Shown here: in pieces, positions 17,481-26,057 of the stretch
Numbering within the stretch: the first letter of the stretch is position 1
Layout of the letters: each line of letters starts with the position of its first letter
Source: Bacteriovoracaceae bacterium
GTDB taxonomy: Bacteria > Bdellovibrionota > Bacteriovoracia > Bacteriovoracales > Bacteriovoracaceae
DNA length: 64,000 bases
Reading direction: 5' to 3'
Assembly (NCBI GenBank): GCA_003245675.1
Contig: QKCN01000008.1
Location: forward strand, 1 to 64,000
Program-made: the position numbers and the translations under genes
Notes under the pieces: model-generated
Told to the model about the DNA's origin: nothing
The model's input: only the letters and a program-made list of their open reading frames with translations
The model's database searches: none

Positions 17481-18509
17481 CTATTTGAGAAAATCCAAGA
17501 GGGACTTGTTGAGAACAGTTGTTCCTGCTTTGTAAGATGCCTGCAAGATGTTTTGCTGTTTGGTGATATCTGAGAATAATTCTGCAATGTCAGCATCTTC
17601 TACTTGGCTCTTTTTGGCCTCATTGCTGATTTTGGTGCGTTCACCATGATCTTCGGAAAAGGCAACTGTATTCATGACGGCACCTACGCGAGTGCGTAGC
17701 GTGATGATGCGATTGAGAGAATCATCAAATTCATTGAGCAGCTCTTTAATACTGGAAGAGTTATTGGTCATGAGTGCAGTTTCAAGGCGCTCTAGCTGCT
17801 TAAAAATATTTTGGGAGCTACTTCCCGTATCTTCCTCTTCTTCTATGGAGGCGGGGGCGCGCAAGCTAACGCCAGAGTCTGCTTCCGAAAAATCTCCTTC
17901 TATTACTTTTTGGTCTTTTTCTTGTCGAGAAAAGGGGTTGCTAATAGAGGTTGATGCTTCTTTGTCTCCTAAAAAGACTGTGCGGCCATTGAGATTAATG
18001 GGTACAAAATTGCCTTGGGAGACTTCAAGAAAGATATCTTTATCATTTCCAAAATAATTCCCTTCAGTATCAAAAGGCGAGCTATTGGTTTTATGTCCTG
18101 CAAAGATGTATTTGTTGCCCAAACGTCTATTGGCCACTGCCAATAATTGGTGTCTCATTTCTCTTACTTCTGCTGCAACATTCTGGCGCACATCAGCAGG
18201 GTAGGTGTCTGATGCTTGACCAATGGCGATTTCTTTTGCTTTGTTAACGACATCGGAAATGTCATTGAGTGCAGCTTCGGTAAACTCTAGTTGCGTCTTG
18301 GCAACGAGGGAATTGCGGCGAAACTGAGAAATATCAGCGTTCTCTGAACGAATTTTAAGCACATCTATATTTCCAGATGGATCATCTGATGGCTTTACGA
18401 TGCGTTTGAGTGTGCTCCCTTTCAGGTGTAAATCTTCCAACTTTGCTTTTGTGCGGTTAACGGCATAATTAAGGGCATTGGATGTGCTGTTTTGCGATAC
18501 TCTCGTCAT
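17481..18509 (-). CDS. flgL: Flagellar hook-associated protein 3 FlgL
   Basis: A 342-aa hook-filament junction protein, related to flagellin at both ends. The N-terminus (MTRVSQNSTSNALNYAVNRT) and the conserved KPSDDPSG and VADVNKAKEIAI-like segments identify it, as does the C-terminal helix with QQNILQASYKAGTTVLN. The middle (about 180-220) is a charged, variable insert. GGGAGG precedes the ATG. It is 12 bp after flgK and the last gene of the minus-strand flagellar block before a 177-bp gap to csrA. Confidence 0.93.
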   Translation of the reverse strand: MTRVSQNSTSNALNYAVNRTKAKLEDLHLKGSTLKRIVKPSDDPSGNIDVLKIRSENADISQFRRNSLVAKTQLEFTEAALNDISDVVNKAKEIAIGQASDTYPADVRQNVAAEVREMRHQLLAVANRRLGNKYIFAGHKTNSSPFDTEGNYFGNDKDIFLEVSQGNFVPINLNGRTVFLGDKEASTSISNPFSRQEKDQKVIEGDFSEADSGVSLRAPASIEEEEDTGSSSQNIFKQLERLETALMTNNSSSIKELLNEFDDSLNRIITLRTRVGAVMNTVAFSEDHGERTKISNEAKKSQVEDADIAELFSDITKQQNILQASYKAGTTVLNKSLLDFLK

Positions 18510-18521
18510 TCACGTCCTCCC

Positions 18522-19988
18522 TTACACCAAATCCAGAACGGATTTAAAAGTTTGATTAGCTGCGTTCATAACGCGAGCAGAGGCATCATAAGCCTGTTGG
18601 TACTTAACTATATTGGTTGCTTCCTCATCAAGGGAAACCCCCGAAATTCTTTCTTTTAATGATTTTGTTTGCGCCAAAACACCTTCGGAATGAGTCGCAT
18701 CCAAAGTGCTTTTTCCTGCTTGAACAGAAAGATCTCCCACTGCAGATAAGTAGTGTTCCTCAAGAGTTGCAGTTCCTCCAGCTAGTAATTTCGCATGTTG
18801 AATTTTAGAAATCGCGATAGCTATGCGGTTATCTCCAGGAGAGTTTGCATCATAGGCAGTTACGATATTACGTAAGTCGCTTTTGACGTCATCACTGAGA
18901 TCGAAATATTCTGCCGCTCTGTACTTATCCTTCGGGATTTTGAAAAAGTCGAGTCCTGTCACTTTCTCGGCCGTCAAATCAGGTCGAGAGTTTCCATTTT
19001 CATCAACTGGAACACTTTTATTGGCAAAGCCTCTGCGGTGAATTGCATTGGTCATATTGGCCAATTCAAAAGCGATTTCATCAACATGATTTTGCAGATT
19101 ATTGACATTTTCATCTCTTGTTTTAAAGAGTGCTCCAATCTGTCCACCGCGTAAAGAACGGCTTAGAATATGACCGGGCTTACTCGCAAAAGCAATGTCA
19201 AGAGATGGTTCGTAATCTTTATTGGACATTCCTTCTTCCGGTGGACGAACAACTGTTGCTAGCTCTAAAACTTGAGCACCAGTGAGAAGAGTTCCCACTC
19301 CTTTGGCATTAACTGTAAAATTATTTTTTTCATCTGCGTATGTTGTAATCTCAAAGTATTCGGAAAGTGTTCGCAAAGCTAAATCTCTTTGATCGCGCAA
19401 GTCCCCTGTTTCCAAGGCACTATTTTCAACTTCTGAGATTTGTACATTGAGCTTGGCAATATTTTGCAAAAGATTATTTACATCCTCTACAGAGGAGCGC
19501 AATTTTGAATCAATATCGTTGCTCGCCTTGTTCAAGTTTGCTCTGATGCTTTTAATATCTTCGATGACAACTCTTGCATTTTCGCGAACTACAGAGCGAA
19601 CTGTTTCATCTTCAGGTGTATTGGCCAATTCTCGAAATGAATTGAAAAATTTATTGATAACATTAGAAAGTCCATCTGAATTGACTTCATTATAAATTTC
19701 TTCAACCACACCAAGTTGAAAAGATCGCTCTTCATTAAATTGGTGATCTGCAATATTTTTTTGCATTTTATTTTCAACAAGCTGATCATGAACTCTTTTG
19801 ATTGAACGAACAGTAACACCTGTTCCAATCGCAATATTTCCCTTGGTTACAGGAGGAAGTGTGCGTTGCTCTACACGCTGGCGACTGTAGCCTTCGGTGT
19901 TGGCATTAGCAATATTATGACTGGTCGTTGTCAAGCCCTGCTTGGCAGTCGAAAGTGCTGAATGGCCAATTGACATTAAGTCGCTCGT
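18522..19988 (-). CDS. flgK: Flagellar hook-associated protein 1 FlgK (apparent ACG start)
   Basis: A 488-residue reading from 19988. It has the HNIANANTEGYSRQRVE motif and a C-terminal helix with VKYQQAYDASARVMNAA, both typical of FlgK, which links hook to filament. The first in-frame ATG is at 19976, but the only SD (AGGAGGG, 19993-19999) is 16 nt from it. The ACG codon at 19986-19988 lies four nt from that SD, and reading from it gives a T/M-S-D-L start that aligns residue for residue with the usual M-S-S-L start of FlgK. The true start is therefore probably ACG, unless this is a point mutation or base error from ATG. The product itself is certain. Confidence 0.9.
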   Translation of the reverse strand, partial: TSDLMSIGHSALSTAKQGLTTTSHNIANANTEGYSRQRVEQRTLPPVTKGNIAIGTGVTVRSIKRVHDQLVENKMQKNIADHQFNEERSFQLGVVEEIYNEVNSDGLSNVINKFFNSFRELANTPEDETVRSVVRENARVVIEDIKSIRANLNKASNDIDSKLRSSVEDVNNLLQNIAKLNVQISEVENSALETGDLRDQRDLALRTLSEYFEITTYADEKNNFTVNAKGVGTLLTGAQVLELATVVRPPEEGMSNKDYEPSLDIAFASKPGHILSRSLRGGQIGALFKTRDENVNNLQNHVDEIAFELANMTNAIHRRGFANKSVPVDENGNSRPDLTAEKVTGLDFFKIPKDKYRAAEYFDLSDDVKSDLRNIVTAYDANSPGDNRIAIAISKIQHAKLLAGGTATLEEHYLSAVGDLSVQAGKSTLDATHSEGVLAQTKSLKERISGVSLDEEATNIVKYQQAYDASARVMNAANQTFKSVLDLV

Positions 19989-19992
19989 AAAA

Positions 19993-19999
19993 CCCTCCT
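19993..19999 (-). promoter_or_regulatory. Shine-Dalgarno of flgK that points to an ACG start
   Basis: AGGAGGG on the minus strand. The distance is four nt to ACG (19988) and 16 nt to the first ATG (19976). Usual spacing is 5-9 nt measured from AGGAGG. Confidence 0.75.
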
Positions 20000-20011
20000 G
20001 GTTAAACTTCG

Positions 20012-20521
20012 CTAAATTCGAGCGCGGCTTTGTGCTGCACCCATTGAGTTATAAGTCGTATACGTTTTATTGCCATTAAAACTCTCGCGTATTTCCTTGA
20101 GAGATAGAATAGCTTTATTTAAAAACATCTGGTTTTTTTTATTTTGTTCTTGAATGCGCTCGATAATATCAATAAGTAATAAGTTGTAGCGCGCTAAAAA
20201 TTTCTTTTCTTTTTCCTCGGGCAGAGATTGCATTGCGGAGAGTAGTTCTGATGCACGAGTGATACTCAAGCCGTTGTGCCTCAGATCATCAATCAATTCT
20301 CTGCGTTCCGCTTCAATTGTTTTGATATCTTGAATAATATTCTCTTTAGTCGCTAAAATTAATTCCAGTTTGTCGATATCACTGGCGAGCAAAGTCACAT
20401 ACTCATCACATGCTTTTTCGAATAAGTCAGAATGTAGGCGACAAAAATTTTCCCAAATCCCAACGCATTGATGGTATTTCATTTTGAGAATGAATGTAGA
20501 ACGTTCATTCAAGTTCATCAT
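20012..20521 (-). CDS. flgN: FlgN-like flagellar export chaperone
   Basis: A 169-aa all-helical protein between flgM and flgK, the usual place of FlgN, the export chaperone for FlgK and FlgL. The N-terminal helix contains a WENFCRLHSDLFEKACDEY segment, followed by long charged helices. Similarity is more by length, position and helical pattern than by motif. The start is the ATG at 20521 (AGGA nine bases upstream); a TTG at 20527 or ATG at 20518 is also possible. The C-terminal 25 residues resemble those of other FlgN tails that hold cargo. Confidence 0.7.
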   Translation of the reverse strand: MMNLNERSTFILKMKYHQCVGIWENFCRLHSDLFEKACDEYVTLLASDIDKLELILATKENIIQDIKTIEAERRELIDDLRHNGLSITRASELLSAMQSLPEEKEKKFLARYNLLLIDIIERIQEQNKKNQMFLNKAILSLKEIRESFNGNKTYTTYNSMGAAQSRARI

Positions 20522-20532
20522 GATCAATTATC

Positions 20533-20865
20533 CTAGAATTCCTCGCTCAAGATTTTGTTGGCAAGTCCATCATAGTCAATTTCATAATTTCCGCTTTGAA
20601 TGCGAGCTTTGAGGTCGGCAATCTTCTGGGAATTATCAACTTGAGGAGCTGCATCTACCGCTTTTTTGATTTTAGAAAAATCTTTTACGGCAGTAGGGAT
20701 GTCAACATTGGCATCTTTCGCTGTCCTATCTTTGATTTCTTGAAAGCGCTCAACGCTGTTTCTTGCAATTTTTTGAGCCTCTCCTGATTTTCCCGCTTGA
20801 TCAGCCTTTCCTGATTTGCTGTTGGGGAAAAAGGGAGTTCTGTTGTTAACATGATTAGTTTTCAT
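20533..20865 (-). CDS. flgM: Anti-sigma-28 factor FlgM
   Basis: A 110-aa FlgM. The C-terminal half, with KIADLKARIQSGNYEIDYDGLANKIL-type sequence, is the conserved sigma-28-binding helix region; the N-terminal half is polar and disordered, as usual. Export of FlgM through the completed hook frees FliA and turns on late genes. The ATG overlaps the end of the flgJ-like gene by 11 bp. A FliA-type promoter in front of flagellin 1 (32768-32794) is its expected indirect target. Confidence 0.88.
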   Translation of the reverse strand: MKTNHVNNRTPFFPNSKSGKADQAGKSGEAQKIARNSVERFQEIKDRTAKDANVDIPTAVKDFSKIKKAVDAAPQVDNSQKIADLKARIQSGNYEIDYDGLANKILSEEF

Positions 20866-21283
20866 GTGATATCTCCTTTAAAGATACTTTTCCAAAGAAA
20901 CCGGCTTTTTTGATTTCATTATCATCATTTTTTTGGAAAAGTTGAATAGCATTTTCTCTGTTTAGACGAGCTGCTCGACTTCTTTCTTGGGACCTTTCCT
21001 GTGCCCAGCGTGGATCGAGTTGCTCAATAATCATTTCCTTGATTCCAAGACCTTGCTTGCTCATTGCTTCACTACGCTCGGTATCCATAACTGTATTATA
21101 AAAATCCGAAGCGGCTGATTCATCCTGACTTCCAATGGATTTTCGCATTTCTTTAAGCATATGTTGAACAAACTGAGATTCAAAACTCTCTGCAACTTTT
21201 TCAATTGCAGCACGATGTTTCTTGCGCAAATGCGCAAGCTTGTCCGCTGAATTTAGATGAGAATTTTGAATTGATTTTACCAA
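20855..21283 (-). CDS. flgJ: FlgJ-like rod-binding protein (no muramidase domain)
   Basis: A 142-aa protein consisting of the N-terminal rod-binding domain only. Conserved FESQFVQHMLKEMRKS and FYNTVMDTERSEAMSKQGLGIKEMI segments match the rod-cap part of FlgJ. The C-terminal peptidoglycan hydrolase domain found in enteric FlgJ is missing, so wall cutting during rod assembly must use another enzyme. A 134-bp gap separates it from flgI; its SD AGGAAGG precedes the start. Confidence 0.85.
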   Translation of the reverse strand: MVKSIQNSHLNSADKLAHLRKKHRAAIEKVAESFESQFVQHMLKEMRKSIGSQDESAASDFYNTVMDTERSEAMSKQGLGIKEMIIEQLDPRWAQERSQERSRAARLNRENAIQLFQKNDDNEIKKAGFFGKVSLKEISHEN

Positions 21284-21417
21284 ATTATAACCTTCCTGGT
21301 TCCTTAAAAGCGCGGATCAATCCTATGATCCACTTCTTAGTCTATCATACTTTTACTACTTGATGCCACTCTAATTTCTTACTTCGTTTGTCTCCTTAAA
21401 ACCAAATACCTGAGTAT

Positions 21418-22431
21418 TTAGATAAACTTTAGGGTCCCGATTAGAGAACCATTCTCTTTAAGTGCTTGAAATATCGATATTAAGTCCTCGGGGCCAGCAC
21501 CAATGGCATTAAGTGCTTTAACCAGATCATTGAGGGTGGTATTTCCGGGGACAAAGTGCACAGCTTGTCCGGCTTTTTTAGATGCGGCACCAGCACCATT
21601 TCCGCCGATTTCAACGACTAGATCTCCGTGGCTGATGGCCACAGGTTTTAGCACAACCTCTCCACCTGCAACAATTGTTCCGGTCCGTTCGTTGATTACA
21701 ATTTGTGCTGCTTGATCAGCATTAACTTGAAAATTTTCAATGAGAGCAATCAACTCAACGACCTGCCTTTGATATTGAGTTGGAATAATCAGATCAATAG
21801 TTGTTGCATCATTGGCAATGGCAAATTTTCCCCCAAGCTCTCTATTGATAACTTTTTCTATACGAGCTGCCGTCGTAAAATCAGGAGTGTTGAGGCTAAG
21901 ACGGATTGATTTTTTCTTGTTAAATTCGAGTTCAATTTCCCTTTCAACAATTCCACCATCAGGAATTCTTCCCGTTGTTGCAAATTTGGCACCTTTAGTT
22001 AGGCCGCCAATTGACACGGAACCATTGGCCACAACATAGACATTCCCGTCTCCCGCTTTAAGGGGGGTCATGAGCAATGTTCCTCCTCCAAGGGATGAGG
22101 CATCACCAATTGAGGAAACTTTAACATCCAATTTTTGCCCTAGGCGAGCAAAAGGAGGAAGTTCTGCAGTTACAATTACCGCGGCAACATTTTTGGAAGA
22201 AATTTCTTTTTGCGGATTGAGACCCAATTTTTGAAACATTCTTTTAAGTGAGGTATTTGTTATTTCTCCCCCGCCATCACCTGTTCCATTAAGGCCAATG
22301 ACAAGACCATATCCAATAAGGGAATTTGTTCTAACCCCTTTGATGCTGACAAGATCTTTGATGCGAGAGCTGGCGTACACATTGCTCAAGCAGCAGAGAG
22401 TTAAAATAATCAATAACTTCTTTACATTCAT
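21418..22431 (-). CDS. flgI: Flagellar P-ring protein FlgI
   Basis: A 337-aa periplasmic P-ring subunit that forms the bushing in the peptidoglycan layer. The Sec signal peptide ends near NVYAS. It is followed by the family opening RIKDLVSIKGVRTNSLIGYGLV and GLNGTGDGG, and later LGGGTLLMTPLKAGDGNVY and the C-terminal LVKALNAIGAGPEDLISIFQALK. SD GAGG lies inside the flgH end, two bases before the start region. It is full-length compared with the usual 340-370 residues. Confidence 0.95.
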   Translation of the reverse strand: MNVKKLLIILTLCCLSNVYASSRIKDLVSIKGVRTNSLIGYGLVIGLNGTGDGGGEITNTSLKRMFQKLGLNPQKEISSKNVAAVIVTAELPPFARLGQKLDVKVSSIGDASSLGGGTLLMTPLKAGDGNVYVVANGSVSIGGLTKGAKFATTGRIPDGGIVEREIELEFNKKKSIRLSLNTPDFTTAARIEKVINRELGGKFAIANDATTIDLIIPTQYQRQVVELIALIENFQVNADQAAQIVINERTGTIVAGGEVVLKPVAISHGDLVVEIGGNGAGAASKKAGQAVHFVPGNTTLNDLVKALNAIGAGPEDLISIFQALKENGSLIGTLKFI

Positions 22432-22433
22432 AT

Positions 22434-23243
22434 TTACCTCAAAACATTAACACTCGATTCGATTGCTTTGCTGGAATAAACCGAATCTTGGTCATCTATT
22501 TCATTTCTATTTACTAAAACCTGAACTTCTACAAGATGCTTTTTCTGTTTGAAGAGAACTTCTTTCTGCCCACGTAACAGTAGGTGATCGACTCTAATTT
22601 CCTCAACGACGACAGTGGAGATATTATCGTAAACTTTATCAACATCGGTGGCTTCTAATTCATCATCTTCTTTGTTCACTTGAGTCGGCGACTTCTTTGT
22701 ATCTTTTGGCTTATCTTGATTTTCGGAATCTGACTCTGAAGAATCTTTTTCTTTCTCTTTTTGTCGCAAGAGAAAGCGTGGTGTAATGCGAGCAAGTTCT
22801 CTGGCAATTTCTGTTTTAAGGGAACCTTGAACCTTTAGTACAATAATATCGCCACTGCGTTTTTTCTTGTTTTTGGCAAAAAGAAAATTTTGTTGACCAG
22901 AGGAAGACCATAAACTTCCAGAATTGTCATTGTCGTAGAGATCCTGTGTTGTATGGCGACGAGCTTCAACTTGTTGGTACTGTCGTTGTTGAGAAGGGCG
23001 GGGAGCATTGTCAAAGGAGCTAAGTGTCTGAGGAGTCCCTTTTAGATAGCGATTATTCCCCTGTTGAGCATTATTTTGGCGATAGCGATAAAAGGGGTCA
23101 TTAGGATTAATTTGTCGCATTCTTTTTTCATCATTCTCGCGATCCATTTGGCTATGCATCTTATTAATATAAGCGGCACACCCCATTTGAGAGAGGAGGA
23201 TAAAGAAAAGAATTATTTTTGACCATAGGAAATCTTTTTTCAT
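22434..23243 (-). CDS. flgH: Flagellar L-ring protein FlgH, divergent
   Basis: A 269-aa lipoprotein: signal peptide with lipobox SQMGC (Cys at about 22). The SLWSSSGQQNFLFAKNKKKRSGDIIVLKV segment matches FlgH's SLW...D..A...GDI core. The C-terminal half ends with an EVLFKQKKHLVEVQVLVN block corresponding to the GxVRPxDI region, but the usual RP-x-DI reads RNEID. It carries a highly charged 35-residue insert (about 165-200, Asp/Ser/Lys-rich) and a Gln/Asn-rich N-terminal part. It overlaps flgA by 4 bp (ATGA). Confidence 0.87.
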   Translation of the reverse strand: MKKDFLWSKIILFFILLSQMGCAAYINKMHSQMDRENDEKRMRQINPNDPFYRYRQNNAQQGNNRYLKGTPQTLSSFDNAPRPSQQRQYQQVEARRHTTQDLYDNDNSGSLWSSSGQQNFLFAKNKKKRSGDIIVLKVQGSLKTEIARELARITPRFLLRQKEKEKDSSESDSENQDKPKDTKKSPTQVNKEDDELEATDVDKVYDNISTVVVEEIRVDHLLLRGQKEVLFKQKKHLVEVQVLVNRNEIDDQDSVYSSKAIESSVNVLR

Positions 23244-24130
23244 AGCTTAACTCTAACTTGATGTTCTCCGGTAACTGTCCCATAAATCCGTTTGTTGTTT
23301 TTGGGATTATATAGTTCAACTGTTTGATTAATGCTTCCTGATTGACGTGCAATTCCCATTGCTTCAATTTTTAGCCCACCAGACTGAAATAATATTTTTA
23401 CCGGTTTTCCTGGTGCAACTAGTTGGCGCGAAATAATTGCATTATTGGAAAGGACTGTGCCTTTGGAAATATTCCTCGTCGGACGATAAAAATGGATATT
23501 ATTCATATCGGTAAGAATATCTTGTGGGGTATCTGTCCATATCGTTGTTTCTTGAAAATCATTTCTAGAGATTTTGTCTTGAAAGGTCAGTGTATTTTTT
23601 GCAATAAATCCTTTGATATTTTTCTTTAGAGTTCCTGAGAACCATAAAGTGTCTTTTCCTTTGTTGTTTGGGGAGTAGATTGAGATCGCGAGCTGCTTAT
23701 TTCCCATCCTCTGTGGGTCCAAAGGAGAAAGTTCAATAACACTATCGGAAGAAAGCACCGCAAAGGATTTTGAATTTAATGATTTCAAATTGAAGAGATG
23801 GAAGTTGTCTTCCATATTCATCTTTTCATGAACAAATTTTTCGAGTTGCAGGATGTTCATTTGTGGAGATTTAAGTTGTACTTGAGCATGGAATCTTTGG
23901 GCCATTGCGCGAAGATCGAGTTTGCCTTCTCCTGTTTTTACAATTTCTAAAAGATTTAACTTAAAATCAGAGGAGCAGTTTCCTGAGAACCAACTGAAAA
24001 AATGTTCAGCTTTAGCTTGAGGGAAAACTAAAATTTGAGATGGATTATTGAGCGAACAAACACTCGTCACTTCAGCTTTTACCTGAAGGGTGATAATAAG
24101 GAAAAAAATGAGTAAGATGAATTTTCTCAT
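23240..24130 (-). CDS. flgA: Flagellar basal body P-ring formation protein FlgA
   Basis: A 296-aa periplasmic chaperone for FlgI. A signal peptide (cut near QVKAE) is followed by an N-terminal region of low conservation. The C-terminal SAF-like domain has the pattern ISKGTVLSNNAIISRQLVAPGKPVKILFQSGGLKI and ends with the VYNPKNNKRIYGTV-like block typical of FlgA. At 296 residues it is longer than the enteric protein (about 220). It sits between flgG and flgH with overlaps or gaps of only a few bases. Confidence 0.88.
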   Translation of the reverse strand: MRKFILLIFFLIITLQVKAEVTSVCSLNNPSQILVFPQAKAEHFFSWFSGNCSSDFKLNLLEIVKTGEGKLDLRAMAQRFHAQVQLKSPQMNILQLEKFVHEKMNMEDNFHLFNLKSLNSKSFAVLSSDSVIELSPLDPQRMGNKQLAISIYSPNNKGKDTLWFSGTLKKNIKGFIAKNTLTFQDKISRNDFQETTIWTDTPQDILTDMNNIHFYRPTRNISKGTVLSNNAIISRQLVAPGKPVKILFQSGGLKIEAMGIARQSGSINQTVELYNPKNNKRIYGTVTGEHQVRVKL

Positions 24131-24133
24131 AGT

Positions 24134-24919
24134 CTATCTAATTTTCCCTACGGTTCCTAGCATTTGATCGGCCACTCCCATGACTTTTGAATTCATCTCA
24201 TAGGCTCTTTGCGCTTTGATCAGATCTGTCATTTCATTCATGATGGTTACATTGCTTGACTCGAGCATTCCTTGTTGGATTGCCCCAGCGGTATTTTCTC
24301 CTGCTGCTTGTTGTTGAGGTTCTCCACTTCCATTGGTTATGGCGTAGAGGTTGCCTCCTTGCGATTTTAAGGCAACGGGATTAACAAAGGTAAACACTGG
24401 AATTTTTCCAATTTCAGTTGGTGTTGTTTGTCCTTTGAGGTAAGCCTCTACTGTTCCGTCTTGGGCAACATTGACGCTCACTGTGCCTGGAGGCAAGCTG
24501 ATTCCTGGGAAGACGCGATTCCCACTTTTGGTTACAAGATTTCCTTGGGCGTCAACATTGAAGGAACCATCCCTCGTATATTGCACTTCATTTTGAGGAG
24601 TTATTACTCCAAAAAAGCCATCCCCACTGATCATTAAATCAAAGGGATTGTCTGTTATTTGAGGATTGCCTTGGGTATGGATACGACGATTGGCCGCGGC
24701 TTTGGCGCCCGAACCAATTTGTAATCCAACATTGTATTGAGAATTGGCAGCACTTCGAGAACCTGCTTCTTGTATTGTCTCGTAGAGGAGGTCTTCAAAT
24801 TCAGTACGACTTTTTTTAAAGCCGGTGGTATTCACATTGGCAATGTTGTTAGAAATGGTATTTACGTGTGATTCTTGAGCCGCCATTCCTGTTGCAGATG
24901 TGTTTAGTGCTTTTAGCAT
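24134..24919 (-). CDS. flgG: Flagellar distal rod protein FlgG
   Basis: A 261-aa rod protein of full length. The N-terminal motif ESHVNTISNNIANVNTTGFK and C-terminal LESSNVTIMNEMTDLIKAQRAYEMNSKVM are hallmark helices of axial rod/hook proteins. The central GDGFFGV segment matches FlgG. AGGAGG lies five bases upstream of the ATG. Second gene of the minus-strand operon after flgF. Confidence 0.95.
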   Translation of the reverse strand: MLKALNTSATGMAAQESHVNTISNNIANVNTTGFKKSRTEFEDLLYETIQEAGSRSAANSQYNVGLQIGSGAKAAANRRIHTQGNPQITDNPFDLMISGDGFFGVITPQNEVQYTRDGSFNVDAQGNLVTKSGNRVFPGISLPPGTVSVNVAQDGTVEAYLKGQTTPTEIGKIPVFTFVNPVALKSQGGNLYAITNGSGEPQQQAAGENTAGAIQQGMLESSNVTIMNEMTDLIKAQRAYEMNSKVMGVADQMLGTVGKIR

Positions 24920-24976
24920 CGCTCCTCCTAAGCCTCAGGCAATTTTCCTAATTGCCCAGCATTATTAAACAGGTCG

Positions 24977-25786
24977 TTAAAAACGACCAAGGTCATTGGC
25001 CCCTTTGCCGGCCATTGAATCGTAATTTTTAATTACATTCTGAATGGTCTCAAAGTGGCGATGAGCCTTTATTAGTTCTGACATTTCCAGCATTGCATTA
25101 ACATTAGATTGTTCTACAAAGCCTTGATGAACAGAACTTTGGACATTTTCACGTTTTATGTTGTTAATGTCCGAGTTGATAAAAAGAGTTTCTCCTTCTT
25201 TGCGAAGGGTATTTATGTCGTGAAATTCCACGACTGAAATTTTTTCCAAAGGTGCATTATTGGCAAAAATTTGTCCATCCATTGAAACGCTGATGCGCCC
25301 TGTTTGAGGCATTCTTATTCCGCGCTCTTCTGCGGGAGTTGTCTCTCCTGGATTTAGTGATTTAAGGACTCTGTGCCCTCGATTGTTGACGAGAAACCCA
25401 TCTGCCGAAATAGAGAAAACGCCATTGCGAGAGAAGCGAATACCATTCGGAGTAAGAATCTCAAAAAGTCCGTTCCCGCGAAGCCCCATATCGAGAGGGT
25501 TTTCTGTTGGGCTAAGATCTCCCTGCTTAAAGTCCGTGAAAGAGCCATCAACTTTTACATATGCATTTTCTGCACCCTGCGAATGGTAAAAATCATCAGG
25601 AGAAAACTCTTTATTGGGAACATCGATATCTTCAAGTCCTTTTTCTAGGGCGGTTAAGTGTTCTTTAAAAACCAGATCATCTTTCTTAAAGCCAATAGTA
25701 TTGGCGTTCGCCACGTTGTTGGCGATAACTTCAACCTTTCTTTGTTGAGCAATTCCTGCAGAAACGGGGACCCAAAGATTTTTCAA
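24977..25786 (-). CDS. flgF: Flagellar proximal rod protein FlgF
   Basis: A 269-aa FlgF. The N-terminus MKNLWVPVSAGIAQQRKVE and the NNVANANTIGFKK motif are typical of the delta-proteobacterial FlgF type; the C-terminal EQSNVNAMLEMSELIKAHRHFE is the second axial helix. The start is a TTG with AAGGAG five bases upstream. It is the promoter-proximal gene of the flgF-G-A-H-I-J-M-N-K-L block; a 17-bp hairpin (25808-25824) lies in its 5' untranslated region. Confidence 0.92.
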   Translation of the reverse strand: MKNLWVPVSAGIAQQRKVEVIANNVANANTIGFKKDDLVFKEHLTALEKGLEDIDVPNKEFSPDDFYHSQGAENAYVKVDGSFTDFKQGDLSPTENPLDMGLRGNGLFEILTPNGIRFSRNGVFSISADGFLVNNRGHRVLKSLNPGETTPAEERGIRMPQTGRISVSMDGQIFANNAPLEKISVVEFHDINTLRKEGETLFINSDINNIKRENVQSSVHQGFVEQSNVNAMLEMSELIKAHRHFETIQNVIKNYDSMAGKGANDLGRF

Positions 25787-25807
25787 TATAGCTCCTTAAA
25801 CACTTGG

Positions 25808-25824
25808 TGGGCATTTTATGCCCA
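25808..25824. promoter_or_regulatory. Hairpin in the flgF leader
   Basis: Perfect 7-bp inverted repeat TGGGCAT TTT ATGCCCA, about 22 bp upstream of the flgF start. It would fold in the flg transcript just before the SD. Function unknown. Confidence 0.45.
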
Positions 25825-25865
25825 TCCTTTCTCAATTTTATCAATGAAACGTCATAAAATACTAT

Positions 25866-25887
25866 GGGGGGAAAAATTTTACCCCCC
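25866..25887. promoter_or_regulatory. 22-bp G6...C6 palindrome between flgF and xseB
   Basis: GGGGGG, AAAAATTTTA, CCCCCC: a palindrome with a single mismatched pair, in the 271-bp divergent gap (25787-26057). It could be an operator for either operon or an early terminator in the flg transcript. Apart from the flgF leader hairpin (25808-25824), nothing else clear is seen in this gap. Confidence 0.4.
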
Positions 25888-26057
25888 TGCTTTGATACAA
25901 TTTTAAGTGTTTAAATATAGGGACGAGAAGGACAAATCAAGATGCGTGTCAAATTAATGACAGACTGATAAGCTCTTGTATTCTTTTGTTTTTTGTCTGC
26001 TAATAATGAGTATTATAAGGTAGTGAACATAAAGATAGTAATTTAGGGAGTATGTTA

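Noticed and set aside
17459-17490. TTTGCC-GCTA-GGCAAA hairpin at the flgL end as a terminator
   Set aside because: On the minus strand it is followed by A and not T; not a Rho-independent terminator.
21284-21417. Hairpin GGATCA/TGATCC between flgI and flgJ as a terminator
   Set aside because: Only a 6-bp stem with a short T-run; all flanking genes are on one strand and seem to be one operon.
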